From: an uncultured Eubacteriales bacterium
Lineage (GTDB): Bacteria; Bacillota; Clostridia; Christensenellales; Aristaeellaceae
Reading direction: 5' to 3'
NCBI GenBank assembly: GCA_902767565.1
Contig: CACXHY010000009.1
Span: 1 to 64,000 of the forward strand
Length of the DNA stretch: 64,000 bases
Below are positions 1-9,401 of this stretch, piece by piece. A program made the position numbers and the translations under genes. The notes beneath the pieces were generated by a model. It was not told where the DNA came from, did no database searches, and saw only the letters and a program-made list of their open reading frames with translations. How positions within the stretch are numbered: the stretch's first letter is position 1; each line of letters starts with the position of its first letter.

Positions 1-2
1 GC

Positions 3-1727
3 ATGGAGTGGGAGATCGACACCACCAAGCCCTTCGATCAGGGTGACCTGTACATCGTGGGCGGCAAGGAGACCAGCTACTACGCGCCCGCCAGCATCCA
101 GCGCGTCACCATCAAGACCGTGAACGGCGAGCCCTTCGATCCCGCCGCCACTTATGCGGTCATCACCAACAACTTCTGCGCCGCGGGCGGCGACACCTAC
201 GCCGTGTTCAACCGCGCCTACGCCGAGGGCTCCGGCTATGACACCTCCATCCCGATGGACGAGGCGCTGATGGAATACATCACCAACGTCCTGGGCGGCA
301 CCATCACCGAGGCTGCCTACAGCGCGCCCCAGGGCCGTCTGACCATCATCACCGCCCCCGCCGAGGAAGAGGCTCCCGCTGAGGAGACTCCCGCCGAGGA
401 GACCCCTGCCGAGGAGACTCCTGCCGAGACTCCTGCTGAAGAGACCCCTGCTGAAGAGACCCCTGCCGAGGAGACCCCCGCTGAGGAGACCCCTGCCGAG
501 ACTCCCGCTGAAGAGACTCCTGCTGAGGAGACCCCCGCTGAGGCTCCCGCTGAAGAGACCCCCGCTGAGACCGCCGACGAGGCTCCCGCTGAAGAGACCC
601 CCGCTGAGGAGACTCCTGCCGAGGAGGTCCCCGCCGAGACTCCCGCTGAGGAAGCCGCTGAGGAAAACAAACTGGCCGGTATCTGGAAGACGGATAACGC
701 TGCTTACTCCCTGGATCTGCAGGACGGCGGCAATTTCGTGCTGACCTTCGCCGAGAAAGCCATGGAAGGCACCTGGGCTGAGGAGAACGGCAAGGTCGTG
801 CTGACCTTCGCGGATCGCGATCCCCTGGAACTGACCTTTGACGCCGAGGCCGATACGCTGACCTACGCCGGCGCGGAGCAGACCCTGGTTCTCCGGCGTG
901 CGGAAGCGGCCGAAGAGAACGCCGAGGAGGCTGTCGAAGAGGCTGCCCAGACCGTTGAAGAAGCCGTGACCGAAGCGGCCGAGGGTACCGAAGAAGCTGT
1001 GACCGAGGCTGCCGAGACCGCGGGAGAGACCGTGACCGAGACCGTCGAGCAGGCCGAAGAGGCTGTGACCGAGACTGTCGAGACCGCGGAAGAGGCCGTG
1101 ACCGAGATCGTCGAGCAGGCCGAAGAGGCTGTGACCGAGACTGTCGAGACCGCGGAAGAGGCCGTGACCGAGATCGTCGAGCAGGCCGAAGAGGCTGTGA
1201 CCGAGGCTGCCGAGACCGCGGAAGAGACCGTGACCGAGACCGTGGAGCAGGCCGAAGAGGCTGTGACCGAGAACGTCGAAGAGATCGTCGAGGAGGCCGT
1301 CGAAGAGGCGGCCGAAACCGTCACCGAGGAGACTGCCGAGGCGGCCGAAGAAGCGCTGACCGAGGCTGTCGAGGAAATCAAGGAAGAAGCCGCCGAGACC
1401 GTGGAAGAGGCCATCGAAGGCATCACCGAGGGCGATGACCACGAGGAGGATGTCTCCGGGCTGTTGGGCACATGGAAGTGCCAGGATAACGAGCAAACGC
1501 TCACCCTCAATGAAGACAAGACCTTCGTCTGCACCTACGGCGATATTGTCGTGAAGGGTACCTGGACTGTGGATGACGCCTTTGTTGTGCTGACTTCCGA
1601 AGAAGGCCAGATCGTCAGGCTTTCGATCGAGGTCGATCCGGCTGTCCTGATCTATAAGAGCGAAACGGAAGAGACTCATATCCTGGAACCCGTGAAGACT
1701 GAGGAAGCGCCGGCCGAAGCCGCGTAA
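3..1727 (+). CDS. C-terminal part of surface 5'-nucleotidase-like protein with repeat tail
   Basis: This open frame runs in from the left edge, so the N-terminal metallophosphatase domain is outside the window. The first ~115 residues match the C-terminal substrate-binding domain of secreted 5'-nucleotidase/cyclic phosphodiesterases (a YAVITNNF segment followed by GGDTYAVF). Next come about 100 residues of PAEET-type repeats, then a ~75-residue beta-rich module with GTW and VVLTF strands. About 170 residues of Glu/Ala/Val/Thr repeats with an 11/22-residue period follow, then a second copy of the beta-rich module (GTWKC, GTWTV). The protein ends KTEEAPAEAA, with no LPxTG motif or C-terminal membrane helix. 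The family hydrolyses nucleotides outside the cell; the acidic repeats look like a wall-spanning stalk. The domain assignment is firm; attachment and substrate are inferred. Confidence 0.8.
   Translation: MEWEIDTTKPFDQGDLYIVGGKETSYYAPASIQRVTIKTVNGEPFDPAATYAVITNNFCAAGGDTYAVFNRAYAEGSGYDTSIPMDEALMEYITNVLGGTITEAAYSAPQGRLTIITAPAEEEAPAEETPAEETPAEETPAETPAEETPAEETPAEETPAEETPAETPAEETPAEETPAEAPAEETPAETADEAPAEETPAEETPAEEVPAETPAEEAAEENKLAGIWKTDNAAYSLDLQDGGNFVLTFAEKAMEGTWAEENGKVVLTFADRDPLELTFDAEADTLTYAGAEQTLVLRRAEAAEENAEEAVEEAAQTVEEAVTEAAEGTEEAVTEAAETAGETVTETVEQAEEAVTETVETAEEAVTEIVEQAEEAVTETVETAEEAVTEIVEQAEEAVTEAAETAEETVTETVEQAEEAVTENVEEIVEEAVEEAAETVTEETAEAAEEALTEAVEEIKEEAAETVEEAIEGITEGDDHEEDVSGLLGTWKCQDNEQTLTLNEDKTFVCTYGDIVVKGTWTVDDAFVVLTSEEGQIVRLSIEVDPAVLIYKSETEETHILEPVKTEEAPAEAA
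360..655 (+). repeat. Tandem coding repeats, PAEET unit
   Basis: Imperfect 12-18 base direct repeats (gaggagac/ccccgctg variants) encode PAEET and PAET units. They are in frame inside the nucleotidase-like protein and produce long spurious Ser/Ala/Gly-rich frames on the other strand. Confidence 0.9.
1035..1290 (+). repeat. Tandem 66-base coding repeats (22-residue period)
   Basis: Near-identical 66-base units encode an EQAEEAVTETV / ETAEEAVTEIV pair, i.e. two 11-residue halves. Two adjacent units are almost perfect and the flanking ones are degenerate. The period fits an undecad helical coiled coil. Confidence 0.85.
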
Positions 1728-1814
1728 CCGATGAGTCATCCGTTCGAACCATCACCGGCGGGCAGCGGTCCATCAGCGGCCGCTGCCTGCCTTCTGTTTG
1801 AGGTAAAAGTAGCC

Positions 1815-2357
1815 ATGACGGAATACGGATATGCACAGGCAGCGGCCGACGGGACGGCGCGCACGGCGGACGAACAGGCCGTGAGAGAAAAATACCGGCG
1901 GATCACGGAGCGGCTCATCCTTCTGAATCGCACCATCACCACCATGGAGAGCTGCACTTCCGGCCAGATCGCTTCGCTGATCACGGACACGGAAGGCGCG
2001 TCCGCCGTTTTCCGGGGCGCGGCCGTGACCTACAGCAACGAGGCCAAGATCCTGGCGGGCGTCCCGGCGGAGGTGATCGACCGGTTCGGGGTCTATTCCC
2101 CCGAAACCGCGCGGGCCATGGCGGAGGCGGCAAAGGAGACCTTTCACGCGGACCTGGCGATCGGGGTCACCGGCAGCTTCGGGAATACGGATCCCAACAA
2201 CGCCGACAGCGTCCCCGGGGAGGTGTTCTTTGCAATCGCATCCGCCGGGACGACGGCGTTTCACCGCTCCGTTCCGACCCAGCCCTCCCGCTATGCCTAC
2301 AAGCTGTACATGGCGGACGCGATCGCCGACGAGCTGCTGAAGCGGCTCGACGCATGA
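1815..2357 (+). CDS. pncC: Nicotinamide-nucleotide amidase, CinA C-terminal family (PncC)
   Basis: A 180-residue stand-alone CinA C-terminal domain. PncC deamidates nicotinamide mononucleotide to nicotinate mononucleotide, recycling the NMN released by NAD-dependent DNA ligase. The MESCTSGQIASLIT segment is the family's conserved catalytic region, and GVTGSFGNTD with PGEVFFAI marks the second half of the fold. I chose ATG 1815 because GAGG lies about 11 bases upstream and the domain starts soon after; an in-frame ATG at 1731 would add 28 low-complexity residues without homology. The COG1058 domain found in full-length CinA is absent, as in E. coli PncC. Nicotinamidase and pncB genes occur further along the window. 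Confidence 0.88.
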   Translation: MTEYGYAQAAADGTARTADEQAVREKYRRITERLILLNRTITTMESCTSGQIASLITDTEGASAVFRGAAVTYSNEAKILAGVPAEVIDRFGVYSPETARAMAEAAKETFHADLAIGVTGSFGNTDPNNADSVPGEVFFAIASAGTTAFHRSVPTQPSRYAYKLYMADAIADELLKRLDA

Positions 2358-2421
2358 TTTGCCCGGAGGCCGCGGATCGGCAAGGGTGCGGCGCCCGCAA
2401 GCGCAGATCCTGCCGGCTTCA

Positions 2422-2450
2422 TTGACACTTGCGCGGGGTTTGCCTATAAT
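2422..2450 (+). promoter_or_regulatory. Sigma-A-type promoter for the ABC exporter operon
   Basis: TTGACA (2422-2427), 17-base spacer, TATAAT (2445-2450), both perfect consensus. It lies 60 bases before the first ABC gene. Confidence 0.85.
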
Positions 2451-2509
2451 GGATCTGCAAGGCGGATCGCGGCGCGGTTCCGTCAACAGCAAAGCGAGGT
2501 CGATGTGAT

Positions 2510-4279
2510 ATGCTGAAAAAACTGGCTGCGTACGTTCAGCAGTACAAACGTGCGGCCATCCTGACGCCTGTGTGCATGATCGGGGAAGTCTTTATGGAGA
2601 TGCTGATCCCCTATATCATGGCGGCGCTGATCGACAAGGGCATCAAGCAGTCGGATCTCGGCACGGCCGCCATGTACGGCGGGCTCATGCTCCTGTGCGC
2701 CATGGCCTCCCTGATGTTCGGCATCGGCGGCGGGCGTTTCGGCGCACGAGCGTCGGCGGGCTTTGCCGCCAACGTGCGCCGGGGGCTGTATGAAAACATC
2801 CAGCGTTTTTCGTTCGCCAACATCGACAAGTTTTCCACGGCAGGCCTCATCACGCGCCTGACCACCGACGTGACCAATGTGCAGAACGCGTTCCAGATGA
2901 TCCTGCGCATCGCGGTGCGGGCTCCGCTGACCCTGGTCACGGCGCTGATCATGTGCTTTGTCACCAACCAGCGCCTCTCGCTGGTCTTCCTGGCGGCGGT
3001 ATTCTTCCTTTCAATCTGTCTCTCGCTGATCGTGATGGCGGCGACGAAGCGGTTTTCCGCTGTGTTCGAGCGCTATGACGATCTCAACGCCTCGGTGCAG
3101 GAGAACGTCACCGCCATCCGGGTGGTCAAGGCGTTCGTGCGGGAGGAACACGAGAAGAGCAAGTTCAACGCGGCGGCAGACAAGCTGTATACGCTGTTTC
3201 TTCGTGCGGAACATGTCGTGATCCTCAACAGCCCGGTGATGATGTTCACCGTCTATGCCTGCATCCTGCTGCTCTCCTGGCTGGGCGCCAACGCGATCGC
3301 GATGCCGGGCGGGGACCTGACCACGGGACAGCTCACGTCCCTGTTCTCGTATGTGATGAGCGTGCTGGGATCGCTGATGATGCTCTCCATGATCTTTGTC
3401 ATGCTGACCATGTCCTCCGCCAGCGCGAAGCGCATCGTGGAAGTGCTGGATGAGGAGCCCGGCATCAAGGCGCCGGATGATCCGCTGACGGAAGTGCGCA
3501 ACGGCAGCATCGATTTCGACAATGTCACCTTTGCCTATAAGCAGGGCAGCGGCGAGGCCACCCTGAAGGACATCGATCTGCACATCGCCTCCGGGGAGAC
3601 CGTCGGCATCATCGGCGGCACCGGCTCCGGCAAGAGCTCGCTGGTGAACCTGATCTCCCGCCTCTATGACGTGACGGACGGAAGCGTCCGGGTCGGCGGC
3701 GAGGACGTTCGCCGGTACGATCTGACGGTGCTGCGGGACAGCGTGTCCGTGGTGCTGCAGAAGAACGTGCTCTTCTCCGGTACCGTGCTGGATAACCTCC
3801 GCTGGGGCAAGAAGGACGCCACCCTTGAGGAATGCCAGGCGGCCTGCCGCGCAGCCTGCGCGGACGAATTCATCGACCGCATGCCCGACGGGTATGAGAC
3901 CCGCATCGAGCAGGGCGGCAGCAACGTGTCCGGCGGACAGAAGCAGCGCCTGTGCATTGCCCGGGCCCTGTTGAAATCACCGAAGGTCCTGATCCTCGAC
4001 GATTCCACCTCCGCCGTGGACACCGCCACCGAAGCCAGGATCCGCAAGGCCTTCCGGGAGTCCATCCCCGGCACCACCAAGCTGATCATCGCTCAGAGGA
4101 TCTCTTCTGTGCAGGACGCGGACCATATCCTCGTGCTGGACGACGGCCGGATCAACGGATACGGCACCCACGAGGAACTGCTGAAGACCAACCGGATCTA
4201 TCAGGAGATCTACGAGACGCAGACCCGGGGCGGCGGCGACTTCGACAAGCCCGAGATGATCGGAGGTGATCAGGTATGA
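2510..4279 (+). CDS. ABC exporter half-transporter with degenerate ATP site
   Basis: A 589-residue type IV ABC exporter half: six membrane helices (about residues 15-300), then a nucleotide-binding domain. Walker A is GGTGSGKSS (~369), the signature VSGGQKQR (~473) and Walker B LILDDSTSAVD (~495). The catalytic Glu after Walker B is Asp, and the switch His is Gln (IIAQRISSV, ~526). This is the known pattern of the degenerate-site subunit of heterodimeric exporters such as TM287 of TM287/288. The gene ends in an ATGA overlap with the next, so the two are translationally coupled and very likely form one heterodimer. The substrate (drug, lipid or peptide) cannot be told from sequence. Confidence 0.93.
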   Translation: MLKKLAAYVQQYKRAAILTPVCMIGEVFMEMLIPYIMAALIDKGIKQSDLGTAAMYGGLMLLCAMASLMFGIGGGRFGARASAGFAANVRRGLYENIQRFSFANIDKFSTAGLITRLTTDVTNVQNAFQMILRIAVRAPLTLVTALIMCFVTNQRLSLVFLAAVFFLSICLSLIVMAATKRFSAVFERYDDLNASVQENVTAIRVVKAFVREEHEKSKFNAAADKLYTLFLRAEHVVILNSPVMMFTVYACILLLSWLGANAIAMPGGDLTTGQLTSLFSYVMSVLGSLMMLSMIFVMLTMSSASAKRIVEVLDEEPGIKAPDDPLTEVRNGSIDFDNVTFAYKQGSGEATLKDIDLHIASGETVGIIGGTGSGKSSLVNLISRLYDVTDGSVRVGGEDVRRYDLTVLRDSVSVVLQKNVLFSGTVLDNLRWGKKDATLEECQAACRAACADEFIDRMPDGYETRIEQGGSNVSGGQKQRLCIARALLKSPKVLILDDSTSAVDTATEARIRKAFRESIPGTTKLIIAQRISSVQDADHILVLDDGRINGYGTHEELLKTNRIYQEIYETQTRGGGDFDKPEMIGGDQV

Positions 4280-6294
4280 CGCGGAGAGGACAATTCGTGC
4301 CGAAACAGTCCATGAAGGGACAGTGGGCCATTCTCAAGCGCATCCTCGGGTTTGTGATGCAGCGCTATGCCGTCCACGTGGTGATCGTGGTGATCCTGAT
4401 CGGGATCACGACCTGGTGCACCCTGCAGAGCACCCTGTTCACCCGCACGCTGATCGACGGATACATCAGCCCGATGGTGCGTTATCAGCAGCAGCAGGGC
4501 GTGGAACTGGCCGAGACCGCCGCGCAGCACACGGAGAGCGCCGCGGATGACAGCGCTTCAGCCGATGCATCCGAGGAGAAGACGAAGAATCAGGCCGTCA
4601 AGGATCCGGCTGTCGGGTTTCCGGAGCTTCTTCAGGAGATCTTCAGGCTGGCCGTGATCCTGGCTGTGGGCGTCCTGACATCCTACACCTCCAACCGCAT
4701 CCTGTCGTCCGTGTCGCAGGGGACCATGCTGGCTCTGCGCAAGGAGCTCTTCGGCAAGATGGAACGCCTGCCCATCCGGTATTTCGACACGCATTCCCAC
4801 GGCGACATCATGTCCATCTACACCAATGATGTGGATACGCTGCGGCAGCTCGTGGGACAAAGCCTGCCCACCTTTGTGGATTCCATCATCACCGTAGCCA
4901 TGACCTTCTATTCGATGGTGACCATGAGCTGGCACCTGACCATCGTCTCTCTCGTGATGCTGGGCGTCACCATGTTCGTGTCCGCGAAACTGGCCAGCCG
5001 GGCCGGCAAGGGCTTTGCCCGGCAGCAGAAGACCCTCGGCGAGCTGAACGGCTACATCGAGGAGATGACCGGCGGCCAGCGGGTCATCAAGGTCTTCAAC
5101 CACGAGGAGGAGGCGCAGGCGGGCTTCGACCAGCTGAACGAGGAGCTGCGTGACGCGGCCACCACCGCCAACTCGACCACCAACATCATGGGTCCCATCA
5201 ACAACAACCTGGGGCACATCAGCTACGTGATCTGCGCCATGTCCGGCGCGCTGGCGGCCATCACGGGCTTCATCCCGCTGCAGATCGGCCAGATCGTCTC
5301 CTTCCTAGAGCTGAACCGGAATTTCTCCCGCCCCATCTCCCAGGTCAGCCAGCAGATGAATTCCATCGTGATGGCCATGGCCGGTGCGCGGCGCGTGTTT
5401 GAACTGATGGACGAGGAGCCCGAGACCGACGACGGCTATGTGCAGCTGGTCAACGCGAAGGAACTGCCCGACGGGACCCTCACCGAGACGGACGAGCGCA
5501 CGGGCGTCTGGGCGTGGAAACATCCCCATCAGGACGGAAGCGGGATCACCTATACCCGCCTGGAGGGCGGCGTGACCTTCAACGATGTGGACTTCGGCTA
5601 TACCCCCGAGAAGACGGTCCTGCACAACATCACGCTGTATGCCGAGCCGGGGCAGAAGATCGCCTTCGTCGGCGGGACCGGCGCGGGCAAGACCACCATC
5701 ACCAATCTGATCAACCGCTTCTACGACATCCAGGACGGCAAGATCCGGTACGACGAGATCAACGTCAACAAGATCCGGAAGGACGATCTGCGGCGCTCCC
5801 TGGCCATGGTGCTGCAGGACACCCACCTCTTCACCGGCACCGTGATGGAAAACATCCGCTACGGGCGCCTGGAGGCCACCGACGAGGAGTGCGTGGAGGC
5901 CGCCCGCAAGGCCAACGCCGACGGCTTCATCCGTCGCCTGCCTGACGGATATGACACCATGCTGCGGGGCGACGGCTCCAATCTCTCCCAGGGACAGCGC
6001 CAGCTTCTGGCCATCGCCCGCGCCGCCGTGGCGGATCCGCCCTGCCTGATCCTGGACGAGGCCACCTCCTCCATCGATACCCGCACCGAATCCCTTGTGC
6101 AGCAGGGCATGGACGCGCTGATGCAGGGCCGCACCACCTTTGTCATTGCCCACCGGCTCTCCACGGTCAGGAACTCCGACTGTATCATGGTGCTTGATCA
6201 AGGCCGCATCATCGAGCGAGGCACCCATGATCAGCTGATCGAGCAGAAGGGCAAGTATTACGAACTCTACACCGGCAACCAGATCACCGCGTGA
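4276..6294 (+). CDS. ABC exporter half-transporter with canonical ATP site
   Basis: The 672-residue partner of the preceding half-transporter, starting within its stop codon (ATGA). It has six membrane helices and an NBD with GGTGAGKTT (~465), LSQGQRQ (~569), LILDEATSSID (~590) and IAHRLSTV (~623). The catalytic Glu and switch His are both present, while the signature carries Gln instead of the first Gly. Paired with VSGGQ of the other subunit, this gives one consensus and one degenerate ATP site, as in TM288 and BmrD-type subunits. An acidic, Ser/Ala-rich insertion of about 45 residues lies between the first two membrane helices, and another extra segment lies just before the NBD. Confidence 0.93.
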   Translation: MTRRGQFVPKQSMKGQWAILKRILGFVMQRYAVHVVIVVILIGITTWCTLQSTLFTRTLIDGYISPMVRYQQQQGVELAETAAQHTESAADDSASADASEEKTKNQAVKDPAVGFPELLQEIFRLAVILAVGVLTSYTSNRILSSVSQGTMLALRKELFGKMERLPIRYFDTHSHGDIMSIYTNDVDTLRQLVGQSLPTFVDSIITVAMTFYSMVTMSWHLTIVSLVMLGVTMFVSAKLASRAGKGFARQQKTLGELNGYIEEMTGGQRVIKVFNHEEEAQAGFDQLNEELRDAATTANSTTNIMGPINNNLGHISYVICAMSGALAAITGFIPLQIGQIVSFLELNRNFSRPISQVSQQMNSIVMAMAGARRVFELMDEEPETDDGYVQLVNAKELPDGTLTETDERTGVWAWKHPHQDGSGITYTRLEGGVTFNDVDFGYTPEKTVLHNITLYAEPGQKIAFVGGTGAGKTTITNLINRFYDIQDGKIRYDEINVNKIRKDDLRRSLAMVLQDTHLFTGTVMENIRYGRLEATDEECVEAARKANADGFIRRLPDGYDTMLRGDGSNLSQGQRQLLAIARAAVADPPCLILDEATSSIDTRTESLVQQGMDALMQGRTTFVIAHRLSTVRNSDCIMVLDQGRIIERGTHDQLIEQKGKYYELYTGNQITA

Positions 6295-6320
6295 TCCAGC
6301 CCGGAGCAAAAGAAAAGAAC

Positions 6321-7034
6321 ATGTATATCCGTTCTGTTGCGATCCGCTGGGACGAGATCGGCCCGGACAGCTGGCTGCGTGGGATCCCCGCGCTGGCCGG
6401 GCTCGGAACCCTGCGGCTGACAAAGCCCGTCACCTTCTGGGCCGGGGAAAACGGGAGCGGGAAATCCACCCTGCTGGAGGCCGTGGCCATCGCCTGCGGC
6501 TTCAACCCGGAGGGCGGGACCTTCAACTATGCCTTCTCCACCCGCGACAGCCACTCCGAGCTCCACGAGGCGATCCGGATCGTGCGGGACCGGAAGCCGA
6601 AATGGGGCTACTTCCTTCGGGCGGAGAGCTTCTACAACGTGGCCACGATGGAGGAGGAATACGCTAAGGGGCCCTTCGGAAGCCCGAATCCCCTGCATCT
6701 GCACGAGCGGTCGCACGGGGAAAGCTTCCTCACGGTGGTGCAGGAACAGATGCGGGAGGGCGGGCTCTATCTCCTCGACGAGCCGGAGGCCGCGCTCTCG
6801 CCCCAGCGCCAGCTGACCCTTCTGATCGAGATAGACCGCTGCGTCCGCGACGGCGCGCAGTTCATCATCGCCACGCACTCGCCGATCCTGCTGGCCATGC
6901 CCGGCGCGGAGATCCTGCACTTTGGAGAGGACGGCGTCACCCCCGTCGCCTTCGAGGATACCGAGAGCTGCCGGATCACGTCCATGATCATCAACGACCG
7001 TCAGCGCCTCTTCCGGCAATTGTTCACCGAATAA
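6321..7034 (+). CDS. Small AAA/ABC-type ATPase, function unknown
   Basis: A 237-residue soluble ATPase of the AAA_21/SMC-like kind. It has Walker A GENGSGKSTLLEA (~41), Walker B YLLDEPEAALSP (~148), and ATHSPIL (~182) as the switch His segment. There is no membrane helix and no long coiled coil. I prefer ATG 6321, which gives MYIRSVAIRWDEIG, the usual first strand of the fold; a GTG at 6291 overlapping the exporter stop is also in frame. Close spacing suggests co-transcription with the exporter. Members of this family are widespread stand-alone ATPases with no settled role; it need not energise the exporter, which has its own NBDs. Confidence 0.75.
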   Translation: MYIRSVAIRWDEIGPDSWLRGIPALAGLGTLRLTKPVTFWAGENGSGKSTLLEAVAIACGFNPEGGTFNYAFSTRDSHSELHEAIRIVRDRKPKWGYFLRAESFYNVATMEEEYAKGPFGSPNPLHLHERSHGESFLTVVQEQMREGGLYLLDEPEAALSPQRQLTLLIEIDRCVRDGAQFIIATHSPILLAMPGAEILHFGEDGVTPVAFEDTESCRITSMIINDRQRLFRQLFTE

Positions 7035-7044
7035 CGGCATACGA

Positions 7045-7073
7045 AAACGACCGGTCAGAAAGGCCGGCCGTTT
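7045..7073. terminator. Hairpin between convergent genes
   Basis: AAACGaCCGG pairs with CCGGcCGTTT around a 9-base loop, with one mismatch. It can serve both the ATPase (+) and dapL (-). Confidence 0.6.
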
Positions 7074-7099
7074 GCTTTGCGCGGGGAGATCCGCCCGGG

Positions 7100-8335
7100 T
7101 CAGCCGCGCGCGCCGAATCCCGCGATCCTGTCGATGGCCTCGCGGGTCTTTTCCGTGGAATTGAAGGCCGTCAGGCGGAAGTATCCCTCGCCGCTGGGCC
7201 CGAAGCCCACGCCCGGGGTGCCCACCACCTGGCACTCGTTCAGCAGTTTGTCGAAGAAAGCCCAGCTGTCCGTACCGTCGGGGGTCTTCATCCAGATATA
7301 GGGGGCGTGTTCTCCGCCGAAAACCTTGTAGCCGAGGCCGATCAGGCCTTCCCGGATGATGCGGGCGTTCTCCATGTAGCCGGCGATCACTCGCCGGACC
7401 TGCGCCTGCCCTTCGTCGGTATACACGGCCGCCGCGGCGCGCTGCACCGGGTAGCTGACGCCGTTGAACTTGGTGGCCATGCGGCGCTTCCACATGGCGT
7501 TCAGCTCCACGGTCTGCCCGTCGGAGGTCGTCCCCTTCACGGTGTGCGGGATCACCGTATAGGCGCAGCGGGTGCCGGTAAAGCCGGCGGTCTTGCTGAA
7601 GGAGTTGCACTCGATGGCCACGTCCTTCGCGCCTTCGATCTCATAGATGGAGGCCGGGATGTCACCCGAGGTGATGTAGGCGCGATAGGCGGCGTCGTAG
7701 ATGATCAGGGCGCCGTTTTCCTTCGCCCAGTCCACAAAGACCTTCAGCTGGTCCTTCGTGAGCACGGTGCCTGTCGGATTGTTGGGGTAGCAGAGATAGA
7801 TCACATCCACCGGGCGATCCGGGACCGGCGGCACGAAACCGTTCTCTTCGTTGCAGGGCAGATACACGAGGCGGTCCCAGCGGTCGCCGAGCCAGTCGCC
7901 CGCGCGGCCGGCCATGGCGTTTGAGTCGACATACACGGGATAGACCGGATCCGTCACGGCGATCACGGCATCCGGGGCAAACAGCTCCTGGATATTGCCG
8001 ACGTCGGACTTTGCGCCGTCGGAGACGAACACTTCGTCAAAGGCGATGTCGATGCCCCGGCCTGCATAATCCCCTTCGCGTATGGCGTTGACCAGGAAAT
8101 CATAGCCGAAGTCGGGCCCGTAGCCGCGGAACGTCTCCCGGTGTCCCATCTCCTCGACGGCCTCGTGCATTGCCCGGATGACCGCGGGCACCAGAGGCTG
8201 GGTCACGTCCCCGATGCCGAGGCGGATGATCTCCCGGTCGGAATGGGCCTGCTGATACGCTTTTGTCCGCCGGGCCGTCTCCGCGAACAGATAGGAGCCG
8301 GGAAGCTTTTGAAAATTCTCATTGATGCGCGGCAC
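7100..8335 (-). CDS. dapL: LL-diaminopimelate aminotransferase
   Basis: A PLP enzyme of fold type I that converts tetrahydrodipicolinate directly to LL-diaminopimelate using glutamate, which defines the DapL route to lysine and peptidoglycan. The [21 protein letters not shown] and [12 protein letters not shown] segments are typical, the last holding the PLP lysine. The start is GTG 8335, giving [17 protein letters not shown] and 411 residues, the normal length. A GAGGAGG ribosome site sits 9 bases upstream, inside the end of dapF. It overlaps dapF by 17 bases and follows it in the pathway: DapF next epimerises LL-DAP to meso-DAP. The pair is clearly one operon. Confidence 0.95.
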   Translation of the reverse strand: MPRINENFQKLPGSYLFAETARRTKAYQQAHSDREIIRLGIGDVTQPLVPAVIRAMHEAVEEMGHRETFRGYGPDFGYDFLVNAIREGDYAGRGIDIAFDEVFVSDGAKSDVGNIQELFAPDAVIAVTDPVYPVYVDSNAMAGRAGDWLGDRWDRLVYLPCNEENGFVPPVPDRPVDVIYLCYPNNPTGTVLTKDQLKVFVDWAKENGALIIYDAAYRAYITSGDIPASIYEIEGAKDVAIECNSFSKTAGFTGTRCAYTVIPHTVKGTTSDGQTVELNAMWKRRMATKFNGVSYPVQRAAAAVYTDEGQAQVRRVIAGYMENARIIREGLIGLGYKVFGGEHAPYIWMKTPDGTDSWAFFDKLLNECQVVGTPGVGFGPSGEGYFRLTAFNSTEKTREAIDRIAGFGARG

Positions 8336-9185
8336 AGGCCTTTTCCTCCTCTTCAAACCAGTCTCCGTCAAACACGAATTCAGCCGTACCGCTCTGGTAG
8401 ATATGACCGTCGGCGTCCCACCATACGTGGATGGTGCCGCCGGGCAGGGTGATATCGGCGTCGCGCTGCGCCCTGCCGGTCAGCACCGCGGCCACCAGCG
8501 CGGCACAAGCTCCCGTCCCGCAGGCCAGGGTCTGCCCGGAACCGCGTTCCCACACGCGCATGCGGATATGCTTTCCGTCATCGGATACGCGCGCAAACTC
8601 CACGTTGGTGTGGTGCGGAAACGCGGGATGACACTCGATCATGGGGCCGATCTCTTCGATATCCGCCGCGTCGGGATCATCCACAAAGAGCACCGCGTGG
8701 GGATTGCCCATGGATACGCAGGTCACCGTGCGGCTGACGCCGCCGAAGCGAAGGTGCAGCGCGGAAGCGCTTTCTCCGGGCGGGACCGTGACGGGGATGC
8801 GTTCCGGGTCCAGGACCGGCGCACCCATGTCCACGCGCACCTGTTCCACCCGGCCGTCCTCCACCGTCAGCCACAGCCGGCGGATGCCCGCACCGGTGGA
8901 GAGAGACAGCTCGGTCTGATCCGTCAGTCCGCGTTCATACAGATATTTCGCCACGCAGCGGCATGCGTTTCCGCACATCTCTCCCTCGCTGCCGTCGCTG
9001 TTGAAAATGCGCATGGAAAAATCCGCGCTGTCCGACGGTCCAATCAGCACCAGCCCGTCGGAGCAGATCCCGAAATGCCGCTTCGACATCTGAACAGCGA
9101 GCCGCTCGGGATGCGGGATCCTCTCTTCAAACAGGTTCACGTATACATAATCGTTGCCCGTGCCCTGCATCTTGGTGAACCGCAC
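8319..9185 (-). CDS. dapF: Diaminopimelate epimerase
   Basis: A 288-residue DapF that interconverts LL- and meso-diaminopimelate by a two-cysteine acid/base mechanism. The first catalytic Cys is in [12 protein letters not shown] and the second in [10 protein letters not shown]; the N-terminal [12 protein letters not shown] strand is also standard. The start is GTG 9185, with GGAGGT 6-7 bases upstream; a longer frame to 9332 adds unrelated residues. It is first in a two-gene operon with dapL, overlapping by 17 bases. Confidence 0.95.
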   Translation of the reverse strand: MRFTKMQGTGNDYVYVNLFEERIPHPERLAVQMSKRHFGICSDGLVLIGPSDSADFSMRIFNSDGSEGEMCGNACRCVAKYLYERGLTDQTELSLSTGAGIRRLWLTVEDGRVEQVRVDMGAPVLDPERIPVTVPPGESASALHLRFGGVSRTVTCVSMGNPHAVLFVDDPDAADIEEIGPMIECHPAFPHHTNVEFARVSDDGKHIRMRVWERGSGQTLACGTGACAALVAAVLTGRAQRDADITLPGGTIHVWWDADGHIYQSGTAEFVFDGDWFEEEEKACAAHQ

Positions 9186-9214
9186 AGCCGCACCTCCTTC
9201 GGAAAACACGGAGA

Positions 9215-9243
9215 AGTATAACGGCAGATGGGGCACGGCGCAA
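9215..9243 (-). promoter_or_regulatory. Promoter for dapF-dapL
   Basis: On the minus strand, TTGCGC (9243-9238), 17-base spacer, TATACT (9220-9215). It lies about 30 bases upstream of the GTG start. Confidence 0.65.
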
Positions 9244-9304
9244 GCAAAAATGCAGGAAAAGGACAGTTCAGACAGCAAAAGAACACAGGTTTGCGCGCCT
9301 TTGC

Positions 9305-9333
9305 TTGACCGGAAACAGTCGACATGATACAAT
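9305..9333 (+). promoter_or_regulatory. Promoter for the E2-like gene
   Basis: TTGACC (9305-9310), 17-base spacer, TACAAT (9328-9333). Divergent from the dapF promoter 60 bases away. Confidence 0.75.
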
Positions 9334-9401
9334 TGTTACGGGCCGCGCGCTGATCCCGATTCATTCATTTTCATACGGCGCGGCACGAAAGGAAGGATCC
9401 C

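Noticed and set aside
360-655. Short direct repeats that could be read as a CRISPR-like array
   Set aside because: The units are in frame with coding sequence, of 12-18 bases, without unique spacers of constant length.
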